A stretch of 64,000 nucleotides of DNA from Pachyseris speciosa (GCA_016490735.1 JAEMWC010000015.1:198501-262500); one strand, 5' to 3'; positions 34,501 to 43,462 are shown, numbered from the stretch's first letter. The notes: generated from the letters alone by a model not told the origin. Program-made: numbers and translations.

Positions 34501-37500
34501 GACAAATTTGTGCTTTTACTTTGATAGAAAATGTGACATTGATCAGTCAAACTGAGGCAGCTGATAGCAACATCACTGATACTCACGCGAAAGAGGTACA
34601 TTTTTGACTAGTGTAATGCTCTCATCTGGGCTAAGCCTCAGGAAGTGTAGGGTGGGTGGGCTAAGCCTCAGGAAGTGTAGGGTGGGTGGGCTGCAGCCAG
34701 TACTGATCTGAAGGATTGATACAATGCAGTTCTTGTAACATGATTCATACATTTAGATCTACATGCATATTTATTAAGAAATATTTATAAATAGATGCAA
34801 CACAATTTTTGGCTTCAAAGAAAGGTTCCACCTTGGATCCTAAAATATTTCCCTTGACTCAGATCATGTTCCTGTCCTATGGAATTACTGTTGTAGTCAT
34901 TAAGTAATGAGCTGTACTGATGTGGCCTTAAGCTTGGAAATGTCTTGCTTCTAGTTCCTTGAAGATGGAGGAGATCAGAAAGAAGAAGCTCCAGTTGATG
35001 ATGCAATGGAGGATGCTGATGATCTGGTAAGCTGTAGCTTGAGTGATCTATAATTGTTTTACAGAAGATCACACTACTAGGAACATCTCACATCCTAAGA
35101 AAGACACTCTCCATCAAATAGACTTCTACACTGTACCTCATTATTTTTAGCCCTAGGTCCTAGGAATGGGCTTGGCTATTATGTTATAATATCGCATAAA
35201 GTTAAAGGAGATACAACCAGTTGCAAAAATACTTGAGACACTACACTAAACTCTGACTGAAGAGAGATCACCCACCCCCTCCCCTTATCAATGTTGTAGG
35301 GCCAAATTGTGTCTTTGTGGAAATGCGAGGCTACGCTAAAAATGTCGTCCAGCAACATTGCTTAGGGGAGGGGAAGGAGGGGAGTCTGTCTTGGGGTTTA
35401 GTAACTGTCGGGGGACAGTTTTAGGAAAACAGGGTGTTTTTTAGTGGAAGTGTCTCAACATTTTTGCAACTAGTTGTCTGAATGGGTTTCTCTTGTGTGG
35501 GCATTCTGTTAGGTATGTAATCAATGCATGAAGTGGTATACTTTTGCGATGTTATGAGGTGTTTTTAAAAATAGGTGTCTCAATGTCCTACATTATGAGG
35601 CTTAGAAATGGCCTCCGCTCAAAATGTATTTTGCTGCATTGCAGTTATGACGTAATGGCCGCTATTTTTGGTGTTTTCTTAGAGCAAGCAGGAAAACATG
35701 CTCAAATATGGCCCTGAAGGGCCGATGAAGGGTTTTTGGGCTTTTTTAGGGAATTGTTGGACACCTTTCTACGTAGAGAAGTGCAAAACTAGGTGATGTG
35801 GGTCTATTCGCTTTCAGAAAATGACATATGAACCGGTGTTGCATCGACCATATAAGGGTTTTATGTACTTTGAAATTAACATGAGCACACGTTCTTGTGT
35901 GATCATGTGTCATTTAAATGTAAAGGCATTGGGTAAGCTGTCCGTTGAAGCAAATTATCTTCTACTGCAAGGAGTCGTGTGATCGTGTGCCATTTAAATG
36001 TAAAGGCATTGGGTAAGCTGTCCATTGAAGCAAATTATCTTCTAATAACTGCAAGGAGTCGCCATAAAAGTTCACTTTACATAAAAAGAGTTACAAGTTC
36101 TTTCATTCTGAAAGACATTTCGGTACTGTCGTCAAGCTTAACCAAGAGAAACGTGCATCCATTGCACTGCTCTGAACCACCGGTCGCAACTTTCGCAGTC
36201 ATTGTTTTGCTTTCATAAATTGCTAAGCCATTCAATAACTGTATCTCAAGGAGTACGAAAGTAGTGACTCTTAAAAGAAAGCACCGCAGACAACGAAGAA
36301 AAAGCCACCTGCTCAGTTGATTCAAAGACAGTTCTGCGAGCAAGAGCAGTTCGGCAAGTGTATCTAATAACCTACAGCCAAGCTGATCTACAGAGGTTTG
36401 TGACGACATTCGTTCATGAAAGCTGTTGTAGGTTCTTTTAGTAGCACAAACACAAACGTTAATCAATGGGTTTGTTGCAAGGAAGCTCATGAGACTGCAG
36501 GATATCATTATCACATGGCAATTAAACTGGACCGATGCAAGCGGTGGCTACGAATCTTGTACTGACGAGGAGAGTGTGGACAGTTGTTCTGGATGTAACA
36601 GCATTTCATGGGAAGATAGCACATCAAAGGGGAAAAAGAAAAAGAAATGCATGTCTTCATTTGAGTTATCCGAAATCATAGTCACCAAAGGTATTCAAAT
36701 TCGAAATGAAATTTTGGTGTTTGCCAATAAGCAAAAGGTAGAAGGTAAAACTGACATTGCCGAATTCATTGTTAATCGGGGAGCGTGTGTGGTCTCAGAG
36801 GTTTTGGGAACAGTTTGGGAATTGAGTAATGCTCAAGATAAGCTTGATCGATTGAAGAAATCTCGAATGGAGATTCTTGAGGAAGGGGCTCAAGAAGAAT
36901 GTGTTCCTAGCTGCAATGAACAGTGGCTTACTTGCGCATGTGAGGTGCTAGAGCAAAACGGAATTCAGAAGGACACTTTTACGCATGCTATCAAAGATCT
37001 ACTGGAGAAAGGCGGCAGTAAATTTCGAAATGTTATGATTTGTGGACCTGCAAATTCTGGCAAAACATTTCTACTTAATTCTCTTACAAGTGTTTACCAA
37101 ACCTTTTCTAATCCTGCATCCACTTCATTTGCATGGGTTGGAGCTGAAGAAGCAGAATGCATTTTCTTAAATGATTTTCGCTGGTCACAACAGATCATTC
37201 AATGGCACGATTTTCTTATAATGCTTGAAGGACAGCTGGTACATCTTCCTGCACCTAAGTCGCATTATGCAAAAGATATTGTCTTCGACAAAGACACACC
37301 TATTTTTGTACGGGAAAACAGCCGTTTATTTACATTAAAACGGTGTTATTGATCCGCGTGAAATGGACATGATGGCTGTCAGGTGGAAGATCTTTCATTT
37401 TAATGTACAGATTGATGAGACAATTCAAAAGGAAATCCCAAAGTGCGCAAAATGTTTTGCTTCATTTGTTTTACACTTGGATTGAAAGGACAGTGATGAA

Positions 37501-39284
37501 TGACTTTGCGCGACGGATGTCATGCAGTGATACTTGACGGTCTACCATTAACCGACGATCAGCCATAGCAACTCAAAGATAAAGAGTATGATATCATATT
37601 TTTCAATGTTGCGACGGTAGATCATTGAATCATGGTTGACCATCAGATCATGAAAGATAATGTATTTAGCTCTGTTAACTTTATCGTGCTTTTATAGTAT
37701 TCTATTGAAGATTATTCACGACTGATTGGAAATAATCAAAGTACTACTGTTTTCTAGTTATTTCGCTTTTTGCAAAAGTAACGTGTTCTCAACATGTAAG
37801 TAACGCCATAGCGTGACACGTTTTTGTGTAAGAAAATACAACTCAATAAAATGCTGACTTTTCCTTTAATTATGTTTAATTGTACCATCACATAATATAT
37901 GCTCAGTATTTGGTGCGTTCACCTCTGTTTTCTACAATGAAATTTAAGCGCTTATCCATTGACTCAATGGTATTGTCAATAATTTCCCTTGGAATTGAGT
38001 ATAATGTCTGTTCAACGCGATAGGCAAACTCTTGAAATGTCTCGTGTGTGATGTTCAGTCTTATGGCTTGTCTCTTTAACTCGCGCTTTTCGCCACTATG
38101 GTTAGGAATAGCAAACAGCGTCGCCCCAACATCTCTAACAGCTTTTCGTGCCTTTGCACAGTGTAAAATGGGACAATATTATTGTCTTGTACAAATAATT
38201 TAGAGTGATGTTTACCGCTCTTTCAAAAAATTTTGGGGAAATATTTTCTCACAAAATTGGCAACATGATCGCCATCCAGTTTGTCATATTGTTTGCAAAA
38301 AATTACTCCCTTTTCATAATATATAGCCACTATCATTTTGACGACCCTCCCCCCGATCCAACACGCGATCCTTTAGCAGTACAAGACAGCCCCTCATTCC
38401 GCTTACGCCATATTTTTCCCTGAGGGGTTTTTGCGTCGTCCATAGGATTCGTTTTGTGGTGAAAGCTCACCCCATCCAAGTAGAAGCAAACGTCCTTTTT
38501 AAACAAATCTTGCCGACCGGATCTCTTCAAAGTTCGAGCAAACTGAAGCCGATCTTTAGATTTCTTTCAAGGACTCTCTCTTGGCGCTCATTTATGAGAT
38601 GAGGCCTTCCATGTGACTTTTTATCATCCACTTTTGTTCTTTGCTTGAACTTCAGGCATTGATAAATACTCGCGCGCAACATTCCACATAGCGTTACCAT
38701 TTCTCAAATGGTCAACTGTCCTTCCTGCCGCAAAAATCACACAAACGCTTTTGTTTCCAAATCAATATTTCCTCTGTAAACCATTTTGTCGCATGAAAAA
38801 ATCGAATTCTTCCCCTTACATCACAATGCGCAAACTAAAAATGCATGTATTCCACAGTGCTTTTTCGAACACTTCCAGATTAGCTCGAGCTAAAACATCT
38901 GCCATTCTTATCAGTACAGCTTGAACTTTGTAAATAACTTTTCTACACTCATGTAGACATCTTCCACTTCAAGAAAACAAAGTTTAATCTTGTACAGAAA
39001 TCAGACAACCAGTTGCAAAAATACTTGAGACACTACACTAAACTCCGACTGAAGAGAGATCACCCACCCCCCTCCCCTTATCAATGTTGTAGGGCCAAAT
39101 TGTGTCTTTGTGGAAATGCGAGGCCATGCGAAAAATGTCGTCCAGCAACATTGCTTAGGGGAGGGGAAGGAGGGGAGTCTGTCTTGGGGTTTAGTAACTG
39201 TCGGGGGACAGTTTTAGGAAAACAGGGTGTTTTTTAGTGGAAGTGTCTCAACATTTTTGCAACTGGTTGTAGCATAACAATAAA

Positions 39285-39315
<31 letters not shown>

Positions 39316-39712
39316 TAGTAATAATAATAATTAGAAGAAGGGAGATTAGTACAGGAACATAAATACATGTAGTAAGAGCTCCCTCAAGTGTTCCTCCTCT
39401 TTTTTTCAATTGCTCAGCCCTGTCTTGTGTGTTGTGTTTGTTTGCCTTCCAACAGTTACATGAAGCCCTATTAATTTGTTCTGTGCAATTGTACCAGTAC
39501 AGGATGAATATGAATGAATATATTCTGTGCAATATGTACCAGCACAGAGTAGTCATACATGTATATATGAGCTAGAGAGGGTTTTAGTCAGCCATCCTAC
39601 ATGTAAAATTTTATGATTTTTCATTTACCAGAGTATGTATAATTTCACTTCATCTACCTTATCTTCATTTTTATATATCTGTTTATGACTGCAGCTAGAG
39701 ATGATGGAGTAA
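11812..39712 (+). CDS. XRCC5: Ku80 (XRCC5), complete, 27 coding exons, 734 aa
   Basis: Ku80 pairs with Ku70 to ring DNA ends and recruits DNA-PKcs in non-homologous end joining. Exons: 11812-11826, 12347-12460, 13958-14009, 14975-15091, 15386-15403, 15741-15789, 16081-16197, 16620-16725, 18516-18580, 24878-24995, 25107-25257, 25412-25521, 28104-28166, 28546-28683, 29228-29318, 29629-29689, 31316-31391, 31524-31591, 31893-31953, 32123-32193, 32294-32396, 32653-32725, 32919-33031, 33480-33576, 34528-34595, 34955-35026, 39695-39712. All phases agree and the total length nearly equals human Ku80 (732 aa). Residues ~7-200 form the vWA-like domain (VVIILDVGPSM; DEFALILFGTEG), ~205-480 the beta-barrel (LNDEDDTEV; YRYGKTLVPL; HIKQDYECLLFTALPFMEDL), ~480-550 the C-terminal arm, and ~605-700 the helical C-terminal domain (ALDCVKALREEAIK). 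The tail EDADDLLEMME is the DNA-PKcs-binding type. The acceptor of exon 11 (25106) lacks a pyrimidine tract, so that edge is the least certain. Some introns exceed 4 kb because of insertions. Confidence 0.95.
12738..13450. mobile_element. Long-TIR non-autonomous element in Ku80 intron 2
   Basis: The left arm (from CACAGGGAACCCAGACAATC at about 12745) and right arm (ending GATTGTCTGGGTTCCCTGTG at about 13442) are inverted copies over ~130 bp, including a shared TATTTAGCGTTGTTCAATAC block. The interior is GC-richer and non-coding. It is a MITE-like element; the target-site duplication was not resolved. Confidence 0.75.
15404..15740 (+). other. U12-type (minor spliceosome) intron in Ku80
   Basis: The donor is GTATCCTTTC, matching the U12 5' consensus RTATCCTTT. 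A perfect U12 branch-point sequence, TTCCTTAAC, lies at 15720-15728, 12-14 nt from the acceptor CTAAG. There is no long pyrimidine tract. Joining exon 5 to exon 6 here gives the expected D-F-I-D-A junction in frame. No other Ku80 intron I inspected has these signals. Confidence 0.9.
17008..18007. mobile_element. piggyBac-like non-autonomous element, copy 1 (Ku80 intron 8)
   Basis: A 1000-bp unit starting CCCATTG and ending CAATGGG, flanked on both sides by TTAA (17004-17007 and 18008-18011). This is the piggyBac target duplication and CCC...GGG terminus. A second copy lies inverted at 46948-47884. An internal frame (17566-18117) runs past the right end and lacks piggyBac transposase motifs, so the element is considered non-autonomous. 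Confidence 0.8.
18810..20012. mobile_element. Penelope-like element arranged as a ~1.2-kb inverted repeat, GIY-YIG fragments in both arms
   Basis: The outer arms (about 18810-19075 and 19750-20012) are inverted copies; each outer end carries GACGTTTCGGAGTAGTCATG or its complement. The + strand frame 19408-19710 encodes a GIY-YIG endonuclease core (C-D-L-C-D-V-G-Y-V-G-Y-T-R-G-H, then K-G-H). The minus frame 19291-19043 holds the same domain, truncated after the GIY-YIG strand. The reverse transcriptase is missing. It interrupts a tandem-repeat block in Ku80 intron 9. Confidence 0.75.
20105..20637. mobile_element. Nested 533-bp TIR element inside the left terminus of the TA-flanked element
   Basis: It starts CAGGGTTTTCAAAA and ends TTTTGAAAACACTG (TIR 13 of 14). 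The host bases AGTACC are duplicated on both sides (20099-20104 and 20638-20643), indicating a 6-bp target-site duplication. A poly-purine/poly-G stretch lies near the left end. It is non-coding. Confidence 0.75.
20645..22395. other. Interior of the TA-flanked element, no gene recognised
   Basis: About 1.7 kb of mixed sequence. Short frames at 21325-21967 overlap on both strands; none has a domain I can name. It may be eroded cargo of the element. Confidence 0.4.
22395..24306 (-). mobile_element. Penelope-like element fragments, three copies of one 3' end
   Basis: Copies of the same terminal block (CGACGTTTCGACCGCTATAC) occur at 22446 and 23268 and inverted at about 24255. The minus-strand frames 23014-22727 and 23732-23463 encode the C-terminal segment typical of Penelope-like proteins (HYPLWDEVKFIDRDPHW and RLHPNNINRDSGIEIPEAW). 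The reverse transcriptase and endonuclease core are absent. The two direct copies are 823 bp apart, and the first is frame-broken. Confidence 0.75.
24590..24855. repeat. ~65-bp tandem repeat next to Ku80 exon 10
   Basis: About four units of a ~60-65-bp sequence containing TCCAATGTAATTTCAGATAT and TTTTCACATTGGTGTAGTAA. Further units are displaced at 18755-18805 and 20055-20095, because mobile elements landed within the array. Each unit contains a TTTCAG acceptor-like hexamer and an inverted CCAATGT/ACATTGG pair. Confidence 0.85.
25236..25301 (+). repeat. 33-bp tandem duplication containing two Ku80 exon-11 donors
   Basis: Two adjacent 33-bp copies (25236-25268 and 25269-25301) differ by one base. 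Each contains CACAAG|GTAATC. The first donor gives the length expected for Ku80. The second adds exactly 11 codons in frame, without a stop. Confidence 0.9.
26252..26926 (+). CDS. gag: Retrotransposon Gag (deletion-truncated)
   Basis: The frame starts 90 bp after the 5' LTR with MGDEANEAQNP. It has the helical Gag pattern found in Ty3-type elements of animals: FEAYAEQLEFFFVANG, then LTNLPTETYQLAKDL, then ARYEFDNRARNAGETVSQYV. The zinc knuckle expected downstream is absent. Around 26850-26880 the sequence jumps to integrase sequence in another frame, so the last ~20 residues are out-of-frame readings of the integrase part. This is a remnant, not a working polyprotein. Confidence 0.85.
   Translation: MGDEANEAQNPVRNIGKVQKCVVGTDFEAYAEQLEFFFVANGVTDLKQKKAVLLTNLPTETYQLAKDLVAPILLREDSLTYDTIVERLQKQLKPQKSALVARYEFDNRARNAGETVSQYVAVLKHLATDCKFNEAMRLERLRDRLVSGIRDKRMMSELLKLKLEELTFDIAVTKCIAIEQSYKDVEALQGEASIVFHASKLKAGEGEVGKVSHSLQEHSPFNYR
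26868..27479 (+). pseudogene. Integrase C-terminal remnant of the LTR element
   Basis: In a frame shifted relative to gag, the sequence encodes the end of a Ty3-type integrase: an AYRNTPHSTT motif with SPAQLLLGR, a GPY/F-type module (KWRSGLIVKKTGPLMYEV), then a proline/valine-rich tail and a basic end (RYPQRVRKAPQRL). The catalytic core upstream is deleted. The open frame that starts at 26778 is only a by-product of the junction. Confidence 0.85.
28487..28528. repeat. (ATT)n microsatellite upstream of Ku80 exon 14
   Basis: A run of ATT units that ends 18 bp before the exon-14 acceptor, with TTTGACTTGATGTTTTTCAG following. Confidence 0.85.
29815..31308. repeat. 1.5-kb minisatellite (19-20-bp unit) filling most of Ku80 intron 16
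   Basis: About 75 units of the form TTGATTAATACCTACTGCAC, with variants ending TGAT, TGTAT, TATAT or TGCAT. The variants occur in a recurring order; for example, a block at about 30060-30240 is repeated almost exactly at about 30240-30420, indicating higher-order duplications. The array runs to within ~10 bp of the exon-17 acceptor (ATCATGCAG). It is non-coding and lacks spacers, so it is not a CRISPR-like array. Confidence 0.95.
34620..34691. repeat. 35-bp tandem duplication in Ku80 intron 25
   Basis: GGGCTAAGCCTCAGGAAGTG plus GTAGGGTGGGTG occurs twice in direct tandem, with no differences seen. Confidence 0.85.
35896..36062. repeat. ~80-bp imperfect tandem duplication
   Basis: Two successive copies containing CATTTAAATGTAAAGGCATT and GGGTAAGCTGTCC, differing mainly by a few-base insertion near the second end. 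They lie upstream of the helicase ORF inside the composite element. Confidence 0.85.
36489..37352 (+). CDS. SF3-type helicase ORF (Rep/NS1-like fold), broken near its C-terminus
   Basis: The frame has 287 residues. It contains Walker A GPANSGKT at about residues 186-193, a Walker-B-like hydrophobic stretch with acidic end (CIFLNDFRW) at about 229-237, and a motif-C-like region FDKDTPIFVREN near the end. This order matches superfamily-3 helicases of parvovirus-type NS1/Rep and related mobile-element proteins. The upstream ~180 residues have a Lys-rich patch and no nickase motif that I can see. Around 37330 the frame shifts: the next frame continues with PREMDMMAVRWK and a C-x-x-C pair before a stop at about 37482. 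The copy is therefore inactive as it stands. Host-derived, viral and transposon origins all remain possible. Confidence 0.7.
   Translation: MRLQDIIITWQLNWTDASGGYESCTDEESVDSCSGCNSISWEDSTSKGKKKKKCMSSFELSEIIVTKGIQIRNEILVFANKQKVEGKTDIAEFIVNRGACVVSEVLGTVWELSNAQDKLDRLKKSRMEILEEGAQEECVPSCNEQWLTCACEVLEQNGIQKDTFTHAIKDLLEKGGSKFRNVMICGPANSGKTFLLNSLTSVYQTFSNPASTSFAWVGAEEAECIFLNDFRWSQQIIQWHDFLIMLEGQLVHLPAPKSHYAKDIVFDKDTPIFVRENSRLFTLKRCY
37868..38960 (-). pseudogene. Tc1/mariner-family transposase remnant
   Basis: On the minus strand the C-terminus reads IPREIIDNTIESMDKRL and ends RTKY-stop at about 37907, as Tc1/mariner transposases do. Further upstream (38530-38333) is FYLDGVSFHHKTNP with WRKRNEGLSC, corresponding to the central DDE region around a catalytic aspartate. 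Several frame changes lie between these pieces, so it is dead. It is the natural source of mobility for the TA-flanked composite element. Confidence 0.75.
39272..39330. repeat. (AAAT)n/(AAT)n microsatellite at the edge of the composite element
   Basis: AAATA and AAT units directly follow the right TA of the composite insertion, before the last Ku80 exon. Confidence 0.8.
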
Positions 39713-40369
39713 TCACTGTCTTATTCTGTTCAACTACCAAGATACCGGTACCAGCATCATCTGGGGCAAGCACCTTACAAGTACACACTGGGCACAGTAA
39801 TGGCATTATTTTTGTTGACAGTATGTAACTCCACAAACAGTCGAGTGCATGTACAGTTGTAATGCAATAATTATTGTTGCACACAAAGATTAGCGGAGGA
39901 ACTTGTAAGGTTTCAATGCTGTATGGAGCATCTTTTCAAAGGAATAATTATGAATAATTATGAATAATTATGTGCCTTGTAATTATAATTAATGAAATTA
40001 TGACTTACATGTAACGAACACTTGTTCAACTTGGCTTGTAATGAGTTAACACAGGCTGGACATATAATTTATCAAACTCAAGAGTTTTATGTTTAAGAAA
40101 CAAGTCCAAGATGAACATTGCTTTGACGCTCAAATAAATACAAGTTGAAACTATGGAAAATTAACAGCTAAAATAATATTGTCTTGTGTATCTACAAACA
40201 CCTTCATGCTTCACAGAAAGCTAAACATCGGAGACATGAATTCAGACTGTGTTTACTGTACATTAACAGCAAACCTTGTAAGACGAGGAATAAAGGGAAA
40301 TGATACTTGGGAAAATTTACAGCTGTTTTCAGAAGTCTGCTTCCTGCTTTGTTACAAATGCATTAGTCA
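39713..40369. other. Intergenic interval between convergent Ku80 and JmjC 3' ends
   Basis: 657 bp separate the two stop codons. It holds both 3' UTRs. AATAAA at about 40133 on the + strand is a plausible Ku80 poly(A) signal. Repeated GAATAATTATGAATAATTAT lies at about 39942-39970. There is no further gene. Confidence 0.5.
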
Positions 40370-43300
40370 TTATAGCTCTTCACGCCTCTCTTCCTTTTCC
40401 ATCAAGGTTGCATTCTGTTGTTGTTTAGCCTTTGGGCCGTGAGGGACGTCAACTAAGCGTGCAAGTCCTTTCAATGTCTCCTTTGAAAAGTGTAGTATTT
40501 CGTCTTTTGTTACAACCCCTTTTCCTTCAGTATCCAAATACCGATCATAAATTGCCCTTGGGTCTTCATGTATCTTGTGATCAACATACTCAAATGGTTT
40601 CTCCTCTTCTTGCTGCCAGAACTCAACAAATGCTGCTTTTGTTAAGTTTTCTTCATTCCTCTCCCTCATAGTGGCTAAAATGCTGTGACGCAGAACTTCT
40701 ATATTCATGTAACCCATCTCAATAAATGCATCCCCTTTATTGTATGTCCAGTGCACATTAACATCACTTAGAAATTTGTACTCAAATGTGTTGCTGTTGC
40801 ATCCGATTGGTTCAAATGGTGCACCCACCAAGGGCCCAGATGTAAACAGAATTGTTGCTGATATGGTTCTGTTATATGATCTGACTTGATGTATGTATTC
40901 TATGGAGACAATAAAAGAAAGATTCTTTTTAACAAAAGAAGGTTGTTTGGACAGTCTTGTGATGCATGAGCACTACCCTAGTGATTTCTCTGGACCTGGT
41001 ATGAGAGTATTTGTAATGCTTCTATTCTCACCCATTCCCATGGGATACTAGTCCACCCCAGGGGATCTTAGCTTCTCTGACAGTTTTACCTGCATCCAGT
41101 TTTAACAAAGGTGAAGGATACAAACAGTTAACATACAGGGTTGCCATGGTATCAACAGCTTTAAAGCACTTGGTCTTGGTTCCCCTTAGCCAGATTTGGC
41201 AGACCATTAATATTTTCTTAGGTTATTCTCCATTAATAAAGTGAAAATAATGGTAACTGCAGACCATCATGATGTCTTTTCTGTAACTCCATAGATGGTT
41301 TCACGGTTATTGGCACCATATTAACTATGGGGCAAACGTGACGAAAATTACAGTAAATGTATGGGAATTTGACCGACTTTGAACCACTGTAACAGCGCTA
41401 CAAAGAGGCGGATTTCTGCAGCGAAAATTTCCTTCAAAAGACATTTGTACTGAAATTATTTTCATGAAGTATAAAGGACAGATTCAGGCTACAACAACCG
41501 TAAACGAATTTTTAAGATTTCATACAAACCTCTCTAATCAAAATTATGCAAATTACCACGAATTTAGAAGCAACATGAGAAGATTTATAATTCGAAATTA
41601 CGGACATTATACCTTCATTAATGGCCTTATTTTCTGATGAATGAACAATATCAATAAAACTGTTAAAAGTAGTGGCAAATGTTGGAAATTTGCCTCTTTT
41701 TAACAGCGTTACAGCAGTTCAAAGTCGGTCAAAATCCCATACATTTACTGTAATTTTAGCCGCGTTTGCCCCACAGTTAATATGGCGCCAATAACCGTGA
41801 AACCATCTATTATCAGACAGCAAATCAAGGTTGATTGATTTATTTCATTGCATGATTTTACCTTCAGGAATATAAATACAGTCTCCTGGCCCAAGTGTTG
41901 CATGGGTCCACGGTACCTTTGCTACATTGGGGTGCTCCAGCAAGTCTATCTGGTTGGGATCAATTGCAGAATATGATGAACCCGAGTCTTTATTCTGAAA
42001 AAAGAAAGCAATTTATTAGTGTTTGATGGTAAACTAAAGTGATCTGTATGAATGGGCCCGAGGTAACCCATCCAAATGCCTTGAAATCAAACTGTACATG
42101 TATGAACTGTTGTGGATGTCCTGGTACATGAAACTGGATTAATTAACACTGAAATGTGCAGGCAACCTGCAAAATAATAGTTGTTTTCTCTTGACATGCA
42201 TGTTAGTACAATACTGAATTTGTTAATCACTGAAATCATGAAAAAATTGAACTTGCAAGGAGTGCATTGTTAGTGTGGATAATTCTCACCTGAATCATTC
42301 TCACTTTCCAATTCTTTTTGCTTACAGTATGTCATGATCACCATATTCATAAATTTGTTCTTCATCCTAACTTTCTTTTGTAACAGAATTAACCAATTTA
42401 TTTACCTTTTCAAAAAAGTACAAGTCTTTGTAATGCTCTCTCTCTATCATGATGAAATCCTTGCGTCCAGTGACCAGGCAGTGGAGATTGTGATCTGCGT
42501 CATAATGGATGACTGACCGAGTTCCACCTGAACTCATCCAGAAGTTGGTTTCATGAATGTAATCAAGAAATGAACCACACAACAAACAGCTAGGTACCTG
42601 AGGGAAAGAAAATTAATGTACACTGTACTCTGAATTTGGAAAAAGGCCTAGGTTTATTGTTCCAGAAAATATTCACACCCCTAACACAGATGTTTTCTGT
42701 TTTACTTTACTATTTTAGTGCACTTTTGTTTATAACCCACCCCCTTATAGACCCCATCTTGAAACTTGATATGGTCATAATAGGTGGTTTGCAGCCAATC
42801 TCTGGAGACACGGATAACAACGGTGAAATGAACAACTGCTGGTGGACGAACAAAAGGAGCTAATGAGAGATATGTTGTTTACGTCCACCAGCATGGGGGC
42901 GATGACGTAACGTGAAAACCACCTATTAAGTGTTAACAAATTAACCCGTTGTTATGTAAATATCAGTTCTTGTCTACCTTAACCTTCACCCCGACAACTT
43001 TACCTGGATTTCTCTCCTCAAAGGATCCGGTAAAAGAGTAACCGCATAAATATCTTCTTGTTCATACCGGGCTAGAAACTCTGCAATGTTCATTCTCCTG
43101 GTAGAATGCGACCGATTTTCCTCTTTTAATTCGATCAACACATCTAGATCTCCGTAATGCTCTCTTAAGTACTCATCAGTCCACGTGGACAAAGCCGGCG
43201 ATTCTCCAATTCCTTCACGCAACACGAGCGGTACTGACATACTAACATGTTTTTCCCAAAACACTTCCGGTCGAAGAACCTCGCTGTATTCTTTGACAGG

Positions 43301-43462
43301 TCCATCAGATGAGCGCTGATATCCGAGGGGCTGAAGATGTCCAGTGGGAAAGTTTTTGTCCTGAGATATTCTAATTTGCGGAGGAAATTTAGGAATCACG
43401 TTGGAGATCGAACTTGTGGCCCACAGAACTGTCGACAAAATCAACGCACCAAAATTCAGCAT
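40370..43462 (-). CDS. JmjC/cupin-8 2-oxoglutarate oxygenase, secreted or ER-luminal, 437 aa, four exons
   Basis: Exons on the minus strand: 43462-43004, 42597-42406, 41994-41862, 40899-40370; all phases fit. An N-terminal hydrophobic signal peptide follows the chosen ATG (MLNFGALILSTVLWATSS); the longer frame upstream adds a non-hydrophobic stretch and is less likely. The JmjC/cupin-8 core has the iron ligands H184-x-D186 (VIHYDADHN) and H265 (YIHQVRSYNR), a 2-oxoglutarate-type lysine K199 (VTGRKDF), and the strand GDCIYIP. Near the C-terminus an EF-hand-like loop (DTEGKGVVTKDE, about 384-395) occurs, and the last residues REEL resemble a KDEL-type retrieval signal. Family members hydroxylate proteins or nucleic acids using Fe(II) and 2-oxoglutarate; the substrate here is unknown. 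I cannot assign an ortholog name with confidence. It is head-to-head with the acyl-CoA oxidase gene. Confidence 0.9.
41294..41807. mobile_element. Long-TIR element flanked by TA in JmjC intron 3
   Basis: The left arm begins GATGGTTTCACGGTTATTGG and the right arm ends with its complement. The inverted similarity extends ~120 bp inward, including CATACATTTACTGTAATTTT on the right. TA lies on both sides. The interior is non-coding and AT-rich. Confidence 0.85.
42778..42932. mobile_element. ~150-bp MITE in JmjC intron 1, copy 1
   Basis: It starts AATAGGTGGTTTGCAGCCAA and ends AAAACCACCTATT, giving inverted ends. A diverged copy in the opposite orientation is at 62499-62645. It is non-coding. Confidence 0.7.

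Larger units (their letters stand above)
35214..39269. mobile_element. 4-kb composite element bounded by direct 263-bp repeats, TA on both sides (Ku80 intron 26)
   Basis: Copy A (35214-35476) and copy B (39006-39269) are near-identical direct repeats. Each begins CAACCAGTTGCAAAAAT and ends with an inverted form of it. The outer flanks are TA on both sides (35212-35213 and 39270-39271). The inner flanks are not TA but inverted TCTGA/TCAGA. Between them lie an SF3-helicase ORF (+) and a decayed mariner-type transposase (-). TA duplication and mariner-like termini suggest movement by Tc1/mariner machinery. Confidence 0.75.

Noticed and set aside
35214..35476. Interpreting the 263-bp direct repeats as LTRs
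   Set aside because: They have inverted ends themselves, lack TG...CA, a primer site and a purine tract, and the outer duplication is TA.
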